Positions 8,983 through 17,913 of a DNA stretch of 64,000 nt are shown piece by piece (the stretch's first letter is position 1; every line of letters begins with the position of its first letter). The notes under the pieces are model-generated. The model worked only from the letters and a program-made list of their open reading frames with translations. It was not told the origin of the DNA and did not search any database. This DNA is from Phycisphaerales bacterium (GTDB lineage: Bacteria; Planctomycetota; Phycisphaerae; UBA1845; Fen-1342): assembly GCA_022839625.1 (NCBI GenBank), contig JALHJL010000003.1, positions 90,083-154,082 of the forward strand, read 5' to 3'. A program made the position numbers and the translations under genes.

Positions 8983-9016
8983 GCGGCCCGTCGCCCCCGA
9001 GCGCCGGGCCGCTTTT
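8983..9016 (+). terminator. Rho-independent terminator after the 8439-8909 gene
   Basis: A perfect 8-bp GC stem (GCGGCCCG / CGGGCCGC, 14-nt loop) is followed directly by TTTT. It lies 74 nt after the stop codon of the rightward small gene and is well placed to end that single-gene transcript. Confidence 0.7.
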
Positions 9017-9040
9017 CTGCGCCGCCGGCTTCCGCGGGAC

Positions 9041-9079
9041 AGAAACCGCAGAGACACTGAGAGCACAGAGAACGCAAGG
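9041..9079. repeat. Purine-rich intergenic repeat-like tract
   Basis: The tract reads as near-tandem 'CAGAGA/CACAGAG' units (an 'ACCGCAGAGACAC' type motif). From memory, such tracts occur as dispersed intergenic sequences in many environmental bacteria. There is one copy in this window and no coding function is apparent. The remaining sequence from 9080 to 9208 holds nothing I can name. Confidence 0.4.
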
Positions 9080-9208
9080 CGAGCGCGGGCGTGGGGAATT
9101 ACCCGGCGCGCGGTCCGCTGACCACGAGGAATCTCGCTTCCCACATCACGACTCCGTCCCTTCGTGCGCGCTGCGCTCTTCAGGCCTCTTTGGTTCTTCT
9201 GACGCAGC

Positions 9209-10372
9209 TCACCGGCCGACCTCGAGGTCGAGCCGCGGATGCACCACGTGCTGCCCGAAAATGTTGACGAAGTCGACGAAGAGCGCGGCTCGGCCGACAA
9301 ACGTCCCACTCGGCACGGTGATGCGCAATTCTCGCTTGCTCAGGTTCGCCGTGAACCGCACCGGCTGTCCGTCCAGCTTCACGACTACGGAGTCCGGCAG
9401 GATTCTGACCTGCTCGGCACCCCACCCGCCGCGCGCGCTCAACCCGTCGTCCAGGCTGACCACCACCTCTCCCCCGCGCCGCACCGCGCCGTTCTTCGGT
9501 GCGGCAAGCGCGACCCGCGGCAGCCCGCCCTGTGCCCAACGCGCCAACCCGAGGAACAGTCCGTACGCCTCGCGGCGGTTGTAGACCGGGTCGCGCAGCC
9601 GCGCCTCCTCCGCCGGGTTGGAGTGAAACGACGCCTCCGAGAGCAGCGCCGGCACTTCGGCCTGGCGCAACACGGCGAAGCCGTTCCGGTCGTTGACGAG
9701 GTAGTCGCTGAGCAGCGCGCATTCCAGGTGCGACTCCAGCCGCAGCGCATCGTTCAACCCCGTAATGAGGTAGCGCCCGGCGGACAGGCTCGCGGGGTTG
9801 TCGGACGCCGTGCCGTGATAGAAGACCGACGTGTAGTTCGGCTGCGGGTTCGAGTTCGCGTTGTGGTGGATCGAGAGGAACAGGTCCGCGGGCAGGCGGT
9901 TCGCAAGCTCGACGCGCTGCCGCAAGTCCTCCTTGTCTGGCAGATTCAGGCTCTCATCCCGCTCGCGCGTGAGCGTTACGTGTGCGCCCGCGGCCTCCAG
10001 GAACTCGCGCAGGAAGTGCGCCACCCGCAGGTTGACCTCCGCCTCGCGCAGGCCGGTCGGACCGCGCTTCCACGTGCCGCCGGGGTCACGCTGCCCAACG
10101 TGCCCGGGATCCAGAACAATCCTCACGCCCTTGAGGAACCGCGCGTAGGGGGGAACGGGGAAAGCCGGCTCCGGTTGGATCGTCCAGGCGTACCGCTGCG
10201 GAGGAGTCCTGATCGGGTCCAGCCGCGCATCCAGCGCCCGCTCCCAGGTCCAAGCCACCCATGCGAGGCCGCCCGTGGCAGCGGCCCCGATCACGGCACC
10301 GAGCAGGTACGGCAGAACCGCGTACCACCCGCGTCTCCGAGCCTTCCTACGCTTCCTGCGCTTGGTCGCCAT
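9209..10372 (-). CDS. N-acetylmuramoyl-L-alanine amidase (AmiC type, Amidase_3)
   Basis: 387 residues. An Arg/Lys-rich cytoplasmic N-terminus and one membrane anchor (about 18-42) precede the zinc amidase domain (about 84-270). Zinc ligands and catalytic Glu are visible: His91 in 'LDPGHVG', Glu in 'GLREAEVNL' (about 110-112), His169/170 in 'LSIHHNA' and Glu246 in 'LLSEASF'. The enzyme cleaves the amide bond between MurNAc and the stem peptide, for wall remodelling or cell separation. A beta-rich C-terminal domain (about 285-387) may bind wall or envelope partners. The N-terminal anchor implies an inner-membrane-tethered periplasmic enzyme. Confidence 0.92.
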   Translation of the reverse strand: MATKRRKRRKARRRGWYAVLPYLLGAVIGAAATGGLAWVAWTWERALDARLDPIRTPPQRYAWTIQPEPAFPVPPYARFLKGVRIVLDPGHVGQRDPGGTWKRGPTGLREAEVNLRVAHFLREFLEAAGAHVTLTRERDESLNLPDKEDLRQRVELANRLPADLFLSIHHNANSNPQPNYTSVFYHGTASDNPASLSAGRYLITGLNDALRLESHLECALLSDYLVNDRNGFAVLRQAEVPALLSEASFHSNPAEEARLRDPVYNRREAYGLFLGLARWAQGGLPRVALAAPKNGAVRRGGEVVVSLDDGLSARGGWGAEQVRILPDSVVVKLDGQPVRFTANLSKRELRITVPSGTFVGRAALFVDFVNIFGQHVVHPRLDLEVGR

Positions 10373-10483
10373 CCTGCCGCCACTGCTCGCTTAGGGTCGA
10401 GATTGTACGCGCCGGGCCGGCCGCGCCCACAGCCGTAGAGAGCGCGGGAACGTCGGAAGGTGGGAACGTGGGAGCGCCGCCGT

Positions 10484-10489
10484 TATACT
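10484..10489 (+). promoter_or_regulatory. Candidate -10 box (TATACT) for the DegT gene
   Basis: TATACT lies about 94 nt before ATG 10583 in the divergent region between the amidase and DegT genes. No good -35 hexamer stands 16-18 bp upstream, so this is a weak call. Confidence 0.3.
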
Positions 10490-10582
10490 GCGCCGCGCTG
10501 CGCGGTCGTCACGGGTCGGGTCGCGTCTGTTCCGGCGGACAAGACGTGTCGCACAGCGCTGGTAAAGGATGCGAGGCAAAGG

Positions 10583-11743
10583 ATGGCGTCGGACAGCAGA
10601 ACTGAGGTCAAGCTGATGGAGGCGGTGCCGGTGCCGCCGCTGAACCTGGCGGCACAGTTTGCGGCGATCCGCGCGGAGCTGCTCGACGAGCTCCAGGCGG
10701 TAGCGGAGTCCGGCTATTACGTGCTCGGGCCCAAGGTGGCGGCGTTCGAGGAGGCCCTGGCCCGCTACTGCGGCGTCAAGCACGCGCTGGGCCTGTCGTC
10801 CGGCACGGATGGTCTGCTCGTCGCGCTCATGGCCCTCGGAATCGGGCCCGGCGACGAAGTGATTGTGCCGGCGTTCACGTTCTTTGCGACCGCCGGCACG
10901 GTGGTCCGCGTCGGCGCGCGGCCGGTCTTCTGCGACGTCGCGCCGCAGACGTTCAACATCGACGTGGCCCAGGCGGAACGGCGGATCACCGCCCGCACCA
11001 AGGCCATCATCCCGGTCCACTTGTACGGCCAGCTTGCGGACATGCCGGCGCTGTTGGCCGTCGCGGCGCGGCACAACGTGCCGGTGATCGAGGACGCGGC
11101 CCAGGCCGTCGGGGCCACGCTGCCGGACGGGCGGATGGCGGGCGCGCTGGGCCGGATGGGCGTGCTGAGCTTCTACCCGACGAAGAACCTGGGCGCGATG
11201 GGCGACGCCGGCGCGCTGCTTACGAATGACGACGATCTTCTTGAGCTGGCGCGCAAGCTGCGTGTGCACGGCAGCGGGCACACGTACTACCATGACCGCG
11301 TCGGCGGCAACTTCCGCATCGACGCCCTCCAGGCCGCAATCCTCACGATCAAGCTCAAGCACCTCGACCGTTGGACCGCGCAGCGCCGCCGGCGGGCCGC
11401 GCGGTACACGGAGTTGATCAACGCGGCCGGCCTGGCGCCCGAGCACGTGCGTCCCCCGCAGGAGATTCACGGCCGGCACGTTTACCACCAGTACGTGCTG
11501 CGCGTTGACCGGCGCGACGAGCTGATGGCGTTCCTCCAGCAGCGCCGGATCGGCGCGGGTGTGTACTATCCCCTGCCGCTGCACCTGCAAACGTGCTTTG
11601 CTGGACTGGGGCACAAAGCCGGCGACTTCCCGCACGCGGAGAAGGCCGCCGCAGACGTGATCGGCCTGCCGATCTACCCGGAGCTGACCGACGACCAGCA
11701 GGACGCGGTGGTCGGCGCCCTGACGGCCTTCTACCGGCGGTAG
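10583..11743 (+). CDS. DegT/DnrJ/EryC1/StrS-family PLP aminotransferase
   Basis: 386 residues. The PLP lysine is Lys201 in 'SFYPTKNLGAMGDAG'. Other family marks are 'LSSGTDGLLVAL' (about 71-82), 'VPAFTFFATAGTV' (about 95-107) and 'VIEDAAQAVGA' (about 168-178). These enzymes aminate keto-sugars on nucleotide carriers for LPS, glycan or secondary-metabolite synthesis, usually with glutamate or glutamine as donor. ATG 10583 is preceded by a purine-rich GAGGCAAAGG; a later Met (10616) is also possible. Sugar epimerase, DegT and UDP-sugar dehydrogenase genes are scattered in the window rather than clustered. Confidence 0.92.
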   Translation: MASDSRTEVKLMEAVPVPPLNLAAQFAAIRAELLDELQAVAESGYYVLGPKVAAFEEALARYCGVKHALGLSSGTDGLLVALMALGIGPGDEVIVPAFTFFATAGTVVRVGARPVFCDVAPQTFNIDVAQAERRITARTKAIIPVHLYGQLADMPALLAVAARHNVPVIEDAAQAVGATLPDGRMAGALGRMGVLSFYPTKNLGAMGDAGALLTNDDDLLELARKLRVHGSGHTYYHDRVGGNFRIDALQAAILTIKLKHLDRWTAQRRRRAARYTELINAAGLAPEHVRPPQEIHGRHVYHQYVLRVDRRDELMAFLQQRRIGAGVYYPLPLHLQTCFAGLGHKAGDFPHAEKAAADVIGLPIYPELTDDQQDAVVGALTAFYRR

Positions 11744-11767
11744 CCGCGGGCGCGTCCGGTTCGTGCG

Positions 11768-13255
11768 CTACACGCGGAGCACGCCGCCGGCAAGCCGCGG
11801 CCCCTTCGTGCGGGCCAGCAATGGACGGACGCGCGTGCGCAAGTACGTGCGGGTCTGCTCCGCGGCCAGGCCGACGTAGTGCCGCGGATCGAGCGCCCGC
11901 GACCAATTGACTTTCGAAAACGCCGGATCGGCCCGCAGCCGCACCAGCAAGTCGTTGGGCTTTCCGTGCTGCTTCACCTGCTGGCCGGCGAGTTGGGCGT
12001 GTCGGCGAATGCGCTCGTGCAGCTCCTGGCGGTCCCCGCCCCGGGCGGCCGCCTCCAGCAGAATCTCCTCGGTCGCGATGAAGGGCAGTTCGGCCTCAAG
12101 GCGCGCCGCGATCGTCGCCGGATAGACCACCAGCCCGTCGAGGATGTTGTGCAGCAGGACCGCGAGGGCGTCCGCGGTGAGAAACGCCTCGGGAATCACC
12201 AGCCGCTTGTTGCTGGAATCGTCGAGGGTGCGCTCCAGGGCCTGAGCGCCCAGCGTCATCAGCGGCGAGCTCGCCAGGCTGACCAGGTAGCGGGCCAGGC
12301 CCGTGGCCCGCTCGCAGCGCATCGGGTTGCGCTTGTACGGCATCGCCGAGCTGCCCACTTGCGATTCCTCGAAGGGCTCATCCAACTCCTTGAGCAGCGC
12401 CAGCACCCGGATGTCGTTGCAGATCTTCTGGACGCCGGCCGCGAAGGAAGCCAACGCCGCGATGACCTCCACGTCCACCTTCCGCGAGTAGGTCTGCCCG
12501 CACACGGGGTAGCAGCCGTCGAACCCCAGCTTCCGCGCGAACGACTGCTCCAGACGCCGGACCTTGGCCGCACTGCCCAGCAGCTTGAGGAAGGACGCCT
12601 GCGTCCCGGTCGCACCTCGCAGCCCGCGGCACTTGAGCCCGGCCTCGAGCGCCGCGCAGCGCTCCACGTCGGCCACCAGGTCCGCCAACCACAGACAGCC
12701 CCGCTTGCCGACGGTCGTGAGCTGGGCCGGCTGCAAGTGCGTGAAGCCGAGCGCCGGCAGATCGGCGTACCGCCGGCAGAACTGCGCCAGCGTGCGGACG
12801 ACCGCGATCAGGCGTTGCCGCAGCAGGTGCAGCGCCTGGCGCATGAGAATCAGGTCCGCGTTGTCCACCACGTCCATGCTGGTCGCACCGAGGTGAAGGA
12901 TACCGCGGGCCACCGGGGCCGCGTCGCCGAAGGCGCGGATGTGGGCCATCACGTCGTGCCGCAGCTCGTGCTCATAGGCCGCGGCCGCCCGGAAGTCGAT
13001 CTGGTCCGCGGCGCGGCGCAAGGCGCGAACCTGGGCCGTCGTGATCGGCAGCCCCGCCTCGTGCTCGGACTCGGCCAGGGCGACCCAGATGCGCCGCCAC
13101 GTCGAGCAGCGCACCTGCGGACTCCAAAGCCGCATCATCTCGTCCGACGCATAGCGCGCGGCCAGGGGATGCTCATAGCGGTCGTGCCCGGACGGCGGGC
13201 GGCGCGTGTGTTGCGGATGGGACAACGGGTGCGGCTTGCGGCGAACCTGAGCCAT
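11768..13255 (-). CDS. purB: Adenylosuccinate lyase PurB
   Basis: 495 residues of the fumarase/aspartase superfamily. The signature loop 'GSSAMPYKRNP' is at about 301-311, with 'HLGATSMDVVDNADL' (about 121-135) and 'FTHLQPAQLTT' (about 171-181) as the other two conserved regions. PurB makes AMP from adenylosuccinate and AICAR from SAICAR. The first 25 residues (Arg/Pro/His-rich) are probably disordered. The start lies 6 bp after the stop of the next gene upstream, whose GGAGG end can serve as ribosome binding site, so the two are probably co-translated. Confidence 0.96.
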   Translation of the reverse strand: MAQVRRKPHPLSHPQHTRRPPSGHDRYEHPLAARYASDEMMRLWSPQVRCSTWRRIWVALAESEHEAGLPITTAQVRALRRAADQIDFRAAAAYEHELRHDVMAHIRAFGDAAPVARGILHLGATSMDVVDNADLILMRQALHLLRQRLIAVVRTLAQFCRRYADLPALGFTHLQPAQLTTVGKRGCLWLADLVADVERCAALEAGLKCRGLRGATGTQASFLKLLGSAAKVRRLEQSFARKLGFDGCYPVCGQTYSRKVDVEVIAALASFAAGVQKICNDIRVLALLKELDEPFEESQVGSSAMPYKRNPMRCERATGLARYLVSLASSPLMTLGAQALERTLDDSSNKRLVIPEAFLTADALAVLLHNILDGLVVYPATIAARLEAELPFIATEEILLEAAARGGDRQELHERIRRHAQLAGQQVKQHGKPNDLLVRLRADPAFSKVNWSRALDPRHYVGLAAEQTRTYLRTRVRPLLARTKGPRLAGGVLRV

Positions 13256-13261
13256 GATGTG

Positions 13262-14452
13262 TCAGTCCTCCAGCGCTTGGCGCACGTCGGCCACGAGGTC
13301 CTGCGTCGCTTCCAGCCCGGCGTGCAGGCGAATGATCCACTCCGGTTCGTTCACGTTTTCGGCGAAGAGGTCCGCACTGCGCCCGCCGACCACCAGGCTT
13401 TCGTGCCCGCCCCAGCTACAGCCGATGCTGAACACGCGCAGCCGGTTGATGAACCGGTTCGTCGCCTCGCGGGTCTGCTCGTGCAGTGCGAAGCTGAAGA
13501 GGCCGGAGTAGCCGCGCATCTGCCGCTGGGCGACGGCGTGCTGAGCGTAGGTCTCCAGGCCCGGATGGTACACGCGCTGGACGCGGGGGTGCTGGGCCAG
13601 CAGCCGGGCGATGGCCAGCCCGCTGCGCTGATGCTGCTCCATGCGCAGCGGCAGCGTGCGCAGCCCGCGAATCAGCAGCCAGGCCGCGAAGGGGTCGATC
13701 GACGCCCCCAGCATCTCGGCCTCATCGCACAGCCGCGCGCGCAGCGTCTCGTCGCGCCCGACCACGATGCCGCCCAGCGTGTCGCTGTGGCCGCTGATGA
13801 ACTTGGTGGCGCTGTGCACGACCAGGTCGAGACCGGATTCGAGCGGCCGCTGGAAGTACGGCGTCGACCAGGAATTATCGAGGATCGTCGCGATGCCGCG
13901 CGCCCGGGCCGCCGCCACGAGCGGAGCCAGCTCGAGCACGTCAAAGCGGCCCGACGTCGGGCTTTCGAGATACAGCACGCGCGTCTCGTCGCGCAGCGCG
14001 GCGATGAAGTCGGCGGGGTCCGTTCCGGGTACGAACGTCACGCGGACGTCGAACCGGCTGAGATACTCGCTCAGGTAGCGGCGCGTGGGATGATAACAGT
14101 CGGAGACGACCACGACGTGCGCACCGCTCTTGAGGCAGAGATTGAGGGCGGCCGTGATCGCGCCCATCCCGGAGGCGAAGGACCGTGCCCAACTCCCTCC
14201 CTCCAGCCGGGCCAGCTTGGCCTCCAGGATCGTCGTCGTCGGGTTGCTGCGCCGGGTGTAGACGTAGTACGGCGTCTTCGGATCGTCCCGTCCCTCGAAG
14301 GCCTCCGCATCCGGGTAGACGAAGGTCGAGGTCTGGTAGATCGGCGGCGTCGCACCGCCCCCGTGTGCGAGCCGGTGCTCGCCGTAGTGAGTGCAGAGGG
14401 TTTCAAACCCGCCCTCCTGGTGCGGGTCGTCAGCAGGTACAGGGGGAGTCAA
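13262..14452 (-). CDS. Cys/Met-metabolism PLP enzyme (cystathionine gamma-synthase/lyase family)
   Basis: About 396 residues. The PLP lysine is in 'HSATKFISGHSDTLGG' (about residue 217), after 'ESPTSGRFDVLEL' and 'ILDNSWSTPYFQRPLE'. 'SFASGMGAITAAL' forms the phosphate-binding turn and 'YTRRSNPTTTILE' is the tetramer contact loop. The family includes cystathionine gamma-synthase, beta- and gamma-lyases and O-acetylhomoserine sulfhydrylase; sequence alone does not separate them here. I place the start at TTG 14452 because AAGGAG stands 6 nt upstream. A longer frame to 14518 would overlap the upstream gene. Confidence 0.88.
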   Translation of the reverse strand: MTPPVPADDPHQEGGFETLCTHYGEHRLAHGGGATPPIYQTSTFVYPDAEAFEGRDDPKTPYYVYTRRSNPTTTILEAKLARLEGGSWARSFASGMGAITAALNLCLKSGAHVVVVSDCYHPTRRYLSEYLSRFDVRVTFVPGTDPADFIAALRDETRVLYLESPTSGRFDVLELAPLVAAARARGIATILDNSWSTPYFQRPLESGLDLVVHSATKFISGHSDTLGGIVVGRDETLRARLCDEAEMLGASIDPFAAWLLIRGLRTLPLRMEQHQRSGLAIARLLAQHPRVQRVYHPGLETYAQHAVAQRQMRGYSGLFSFALHEQTREATNRFINRLRVFSIGCSWGGHESLVVGGRSADLFAENVNEPEWIIRLHAGLEATQDLVADVRQALED

Positions 14453-14514
14453 GTCTCGCTCCTTGCGACAGTGTTCCACGGACGCCAAAGCGGTCCCTAT
14501 TGTGCGCGCGTCAA

Positions 14515-15636
14515 TCAAGAGCGCACAGTCTGCCCACGCGGCGCGAAGAAATCCACATGGGGGAGCAGCTCGGCCGCATGGTGAAACACGATCTCATTGA
14601 AACCGAGGGCCCGGCACGCCAGCGCCGCGCGCTGCGGCCACGAGGCCACCGCCCGGATTCGCCCATATCCACTGCCCAGGTCGCGGCGGAGGCGGTGCAG
14701 CAACGGCGGCACCGGGAAATCCGACCCGAACAGCAGCTTGCGGTGCAGCTCCGGCCGCCGCAGGAGCCGCCGGAGGTAGGCGGTCTTCGCCCACGTCGTG
14801 AGGGCCGCGAGGTCCGCGTACAGCGGGGCGTCGGCAAACTCGCCCGCGAGCGCCTCAAGCAGAATCCGATGGGATTCGCGGTCGCCGAAGGGCGAGACCG
14901 GCGTCGCCGCGTGCGGCACAATGACGCAGGGCATGCGGTCTTCGCGGCGCAACTGGCGGAGCGTCTCCAGCAGTGTCCTGACCGGCCGATAGGCTGGCCG
15001 CTGGGTCGCCAGCGTGAACTCGTCGCCGCAGTGCACCAGCACGGGCAACCCCAACTCCGCGCACTTGCGCAGCACGGCGACCGTCCGCGCATCGGCCAGG
15101 TTGATGTTCTGGTGCAACGGGAGCCACTTGAGCAGGCACGCCCCGGCGGCGAAGACTTCCTCCACACATGCGACGGCGTCGGTCCGATAAGGATGCACGG
15201 AAGCACCAAACAGGAACCGGCGCGGGTGCCGCCGGCACAAGTCCCGCACCAGGCTGTTGGACACGTACATGTCGCTGCCCAGCTCGCCCGCCCTGAGCGG
15301 CAGGGGCACGCCGCGGCCGTCGTCGCCGTGCACCGCGTCGAACGCCAGGATGACGAATCGCTCGATCGGCCCGGCCGCGTGCAGATGCCGCTCATACTCG
15401 GCGGCCAGCCGCCGATCGACGTCTTCGGCCGCTCGCGGGAACCGCAGGCACCAGCGCGCCGCGCGCCAGCTCCAGCGCTTCAGCGCCCGCTGCGACACGC
15501 AAGAGTCGAAATCCGTCGGCCACGGCCGGCGGCCAGGGGTCGCCGCGCTCGGTGAGCGCGGCTCGAAGCTGAACCGATCGGAGGCCGCGACCGGGCGCCG
15601 GGTGAACACGTAGTGACAGTGAACGTCAAGGATCAT
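14515..15636 (-). CDS. Metal-dependent hydrolase, amidohydrolase (TIM-barrel) superfamily
   Basis: About 373 residues from ATG 15636. 'MILDVHCHYVF' gives the HxH metal motif at the first barrel strand. A later 'KWLPLHQNINLAD' and 'GLPVLVHCGDEFTL' provide further His ligands, and 'KLLFGSDFPVP' provides the conserved Asp at the last strand. The layout resembles the amidohydrolase_2 group (decarboxylases and lactone hydrolases). The substrate is unknown. Its first codons overlap the end of the upstream gene by 11 bp, so it belongs to a leftward operon with the two envelope genes. Confidence 0.82.
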   Translation of the reverse strand: MILDVHCHYVFTRRPVAASDRFSFEPRSPSAATPGRRPWPTDFDSCVSQRALKRWSWRAARWCLRFPRAAEDVDRRLAAEYERHLHAAGPIERFVILAFDAVHGDDGRGVPLPLRAGELGSDMYVSNSLVRDLCRRHPRRFLFGASVHPYRTDAVACVEEVFAAGACLLKWLPLHQNINLADARTVAVLRKCAELGLPVLVHCGDEFTLATQRPAYRPVRTLLETLRQLRREDRMPCVIVPHAATPVSPFGDRESHRILLEALAGEFADAPLYADLAALTTWAKTAYLRRLLRRPELHRKLLFGSDFPVPPLLHRLRRDLGSGYGRIRAVASWPQRAALACRALGFNEIVFHHAAELLPHVDFFAPRGQTVRS

Positions 15637-16438
15637 CGGTAGATCGCCCGCCGCCCGCCCAGCGGTCAAGGTCCTCCGCCAGGTTGACCGGCGCTTCGCG
15701 GCTGGCCTGTAACGTGCGGTAATCGTGGCGGCGCGGGGCGGCGGAGCGCCGCAACAGGAGCACCGCCACCACCAGTCCGGCCGCGATCGCCCCCGCCGGC
15801 CACCGCCAGTCCCATTCGCCGGCGGGCGCACTGCGCGGCACGTGCCGCGCGACGATCGTCGGCCCCGCACCGACCAGCAGGGCCGCGTGCTGCACGCGCT
15901 TCGAGGCCCCATAGTACGAGCGGACCATGACGAAGTACCCGGTCACGGTCAGCTCGGCGTTCAGCGGGATGTCGGCGGCACTCCCGGTGAGAATGAGGGT
16001 GCAGGCGACCGGCTGGTCCGCGCGAGACAACTCGAGCTGCCAGAGCGGGCCGAGCTCGCGGCGGCTTTCCAGCACGTACGGTGCCTTATTGCGGCCGACC
16101 ACGCCCGTAATCGTCACGGGCCGCCCGCGAAAGTCGTTCGGCCGCGCCAGCAGGTCCTGCCAATCTTCGACCTCGATCGGGGCCTGCGCCGACCCGGGCG
16201 CGCGCAGGCTGCGCTTGACGTGTTCAAACACCGCGTAGAAGCCCGGCTGGTCGAAATCGAACGAGAAGTCCCGCACCTCGGCCAGCGCCGCCCGCACGTC
16301 GTCCGGTAACTCCCACACGCCGGCTTGCGACGCGGCAACATCCAACGTCTGGCTTGCCGCCGGAAACGCCCACAGGCCGGCCAGGAACAGGAGCGGGAGC
16401 CCGCCGCGGCGAATCAGTAGTCCCCGTCGGCATCCCAT
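15626..16438 (-). CDS. Envelope protein with signal peptide, OB-like domain and C-terminal membrane helix
   Basis: 270 residues. The N-terminal signal segment (about 8-30) ends near 'FPAAS', a soluble domain follows, and a membrane helix lies at about 215-231, after which comes an Arg-rich cytoplasmic tail. The middle (about 100-185) is beta-rich, with 'FRGRPVTITGVVGRNKAP' and 'AELTVTGYFVMVRSY', like an OB-fold. The start overlaps the upstream lipoprotein gene by 25 bp. I do not recognise the family; co-transcription with the lipoprotein suggests a shared envelope role. Confidence 0.65.
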   Translation of the reverse strand: MGCRRGLLIRRGGLPLLFLAGLWAFPAASQTLDVAASQAGVWELPDDVRAALAEVRDFSFDFDQPGFYAVFEHVKRSLRAPGSAQAPIEVEDWQDLLARPNDFRGRPVTITGVVGRNKAPYVLESRRELGPLWQLELSRADQPVACTLILTGSAADIPLNAELTVTGYFVMVRSYYGASKRVQHAALLVGAGPTIVARHVPRSAPAGEWDWRWPAGAIAAGLVVAVLLLRRSAAPRRHDYRTLQASREAPVNLAEDLDRWAGGGRSTDDP

Positions 16439-17016
16439 GGGTAACTCGGGGCCGAGGTCGCCGGCTCGGCGGCGGGCCCGGCTTCTTCCGTCAGCGGTTG
16501 TTGCTCGGACGGCGCCGGGGCCATCCGCAGCTCCCCCTCTTCCTCGAACACCAGGATGGCCACCCGGCTGTTGTCGCCGCGGCGCAACGCGACCTTGCGG
16601 TTGGGAAGGAACTCCACCTCGCTGATCACCCGGTAGGCCGGCTGCGGCACTTGCTCCAATTCCACTTCTTCGATCGACTCGATCCTCAGCGTGCGCAGCG
16701 AGTTCAGGATCGTCTCGAACCGCGCCCGGCTCTCGGGATCGGCCTGCCGCGACACCAGGCGGCGGTACCCGGCATAATCGCCGACGAGCGAGGTCTCCAT
16801 GAACCGCCGCAAGAACCCGACCACGCGCGGGTGTGCGTCCTCCAGCCCGGGCGCGAAGGAGTAGTCCGGCTTCGGCGTAAGCGGCTCGACCTGGTCCTGC
16901 GTGCCCGCGGCGGCCGACCGCGCCGCCGGATTCTCGCGCTCGCAGCCGCTGCCGGCACATAGCAGCGTGGCTGCCAGCCAGCCGAGCACAAGCAGCTCCC
17001 AGGTTCGCCGCATCAC
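16414..17016 (-). CDS. Probable lipoprotein, unknown function
   Basis: 200 residues. The signal segment 'WELLVLGWLAATLLCAGSGC' ends in a Cys at 25; the lipobox is imperfect (G-S-G-C), so lipidation is likely but not certain. The soluble part (about 50-170) is mixed alpha/beta ('FLRRFMETSLVGDYAGYRRL', 'AYRVISEVEFL') and resembles NTF2/SnoaL-like small domains, which is a weak inference. The C-terminus is Pro/Ala-rich. It is the first gene of the leftward group 17016-14515. Confidence 0.65.
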   Translation of the reverse strand: MMRRTWELLVLGWLAATLLCAGSGCERENPAARSAAAGTQDQVEPLTPKPDYSFAPGLEDAHPRVVGFLRRFMETSLVGDYAGYRRLVSRQADPESRARFETILNSLRTLRIESIEEVELEQVPQPAYRVISEVEFLPNRKVALRRGDNSRVAILVFEEEGELRMAPAPSEQQPLTEEAGPAAEPATSAPSYPWDADGDY

Positions 17017-17163
17017 AGTACACTCCGTGCCGTTACGTACCGTGCAGATACTACCGCGGGGGCCGCGCGCTGGCTATCGGCCCGCAGCTCGTTTGCATTC
17101 CACCCGCCAGCCACTATCATGCGTGCCGAACGAACCCTGCGGCTCAGTCCGGGCTGCCGACGC

Positions 17164-17913
17164 ATGGACGTAGTCGCGATCATTCCGGCCCGCTACGCCT
17201 CGACCCGCTTCCCGGGGAAGCCCCTCGCGCGGCAAACCGGCAAGTACCTGATCCAGCACGTTTACGAACGGGTCACAGCCGCCCGGGCTGTCCAGCGCTG
17301 CATCGTTGCCACCGACGACGACCGAATCGTCGCCGCGGTGCGCGAGTTCGGCGGCGAGGCCGTTCTGACCCGTCCAGACCACCCCAGCGGCACGGACCGA
17401 ATCGCCGAGGTCGTCCGGGGCCGGCCGGGCCGGCCGGAGGACATCATCCTCAACGTCCAGGGCGACGAGCCGGAGATCGAGCCGGCGTACCTGGACCGGC
17501 TGGTGGAGCGGTTGGAGCGGGAGGCGGCCGACTGCCCGATGGCCACCTTGGCGTGCCCGTTCCCGGCGGATGCCGACCCGCATGACCCGAATTGTGTGAA
17601 AGTAGTCCTGAATTCCGCCGGCCGGGCGCTGTATTTTTCGCGATCCCTGATACCATATCCACGAGACGGCGGAGGGGGCGGCGCTCCGCACAGGTGCCAC
17701 TTGCACCTCGGAGTGTACGCATACCGCCGGGTGTTCCTGCTGGAGCTCGCCGCCTGGAAACCGGGCGTGCTGGAGCAGATCGAGAAACTCGAGCAGCTAC
17801 GCGTGCTGGAACGCGGCATCGCGCTAGCCGTCGAGATCGTTGCGGACGCGTGTGTCGGCGTGGATACGCCGGACGATTACGAGCGCTTCGTGGCGCGGTG
17901 CCGTAGGTCTTGA
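17164..17913 (+). CDS. kdsB: 3-deoxy-manno-octulosonate cytidylyltransferase KdsB
   Basis: About 249 residues from ATG 17164. The N-terminal 'IIPARYASTRFPGKPLA' is the classic KdsB nucleotide-binding motif, followed by 'RCIVATDDDRI', 'TRPDHPSGTDRIAE' and 'ILNVQGDEPEI', which includes a metal-binding Asp. The enzyme activates Kdo with CTP to CMP-Kdo for lipid A inner core synthesis. The pyrG start follows the stop with no gap, so the gene pair couples CTP supply to CTP use. No strong ribosome binding site is seen before 17164; an in-frame start at 17119 would add 15 residues. Confidence 0.95.
   Translation: MDVVAIIPARYASTRFPGKPLARQTGKYLIQHVYERVTAARAVQRCIVATDDDRIVAAVREFGGEAVLTRPDHPSGTDRIAEVVRGRPGRPEDIILNVQGDEPEIEPAYLDRLVERLEREAADCPMATLACPFPADADPHDPNCVKVVLNSAGRALYFSRSLIPYPRDGGGGGAPHRCHLHLGVYAYRRVFLLELAAWKPGVLEQIEKLEQLRVLERGIALAVEIVADACVGVDTPDDYERFVARCRRS

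Noticed and set aside
11879..14584. A 901-codon open frame antisense to purB and the Cys/Met enzyme gene
   Set aside because: It is a shadow frame produced by high GC. The product is Arg/His/Gln-rich with no domain, and both strands' real genes here have strong family motifs.
15637..15912. N-terminal extension of the amidohydrolase frame
   Set aside because: It would overlap the upstream gene by nearly 290 bp, and the residues are Arg-rich without conservation. ATG 15636 gives a natural start at the first barrel strand.
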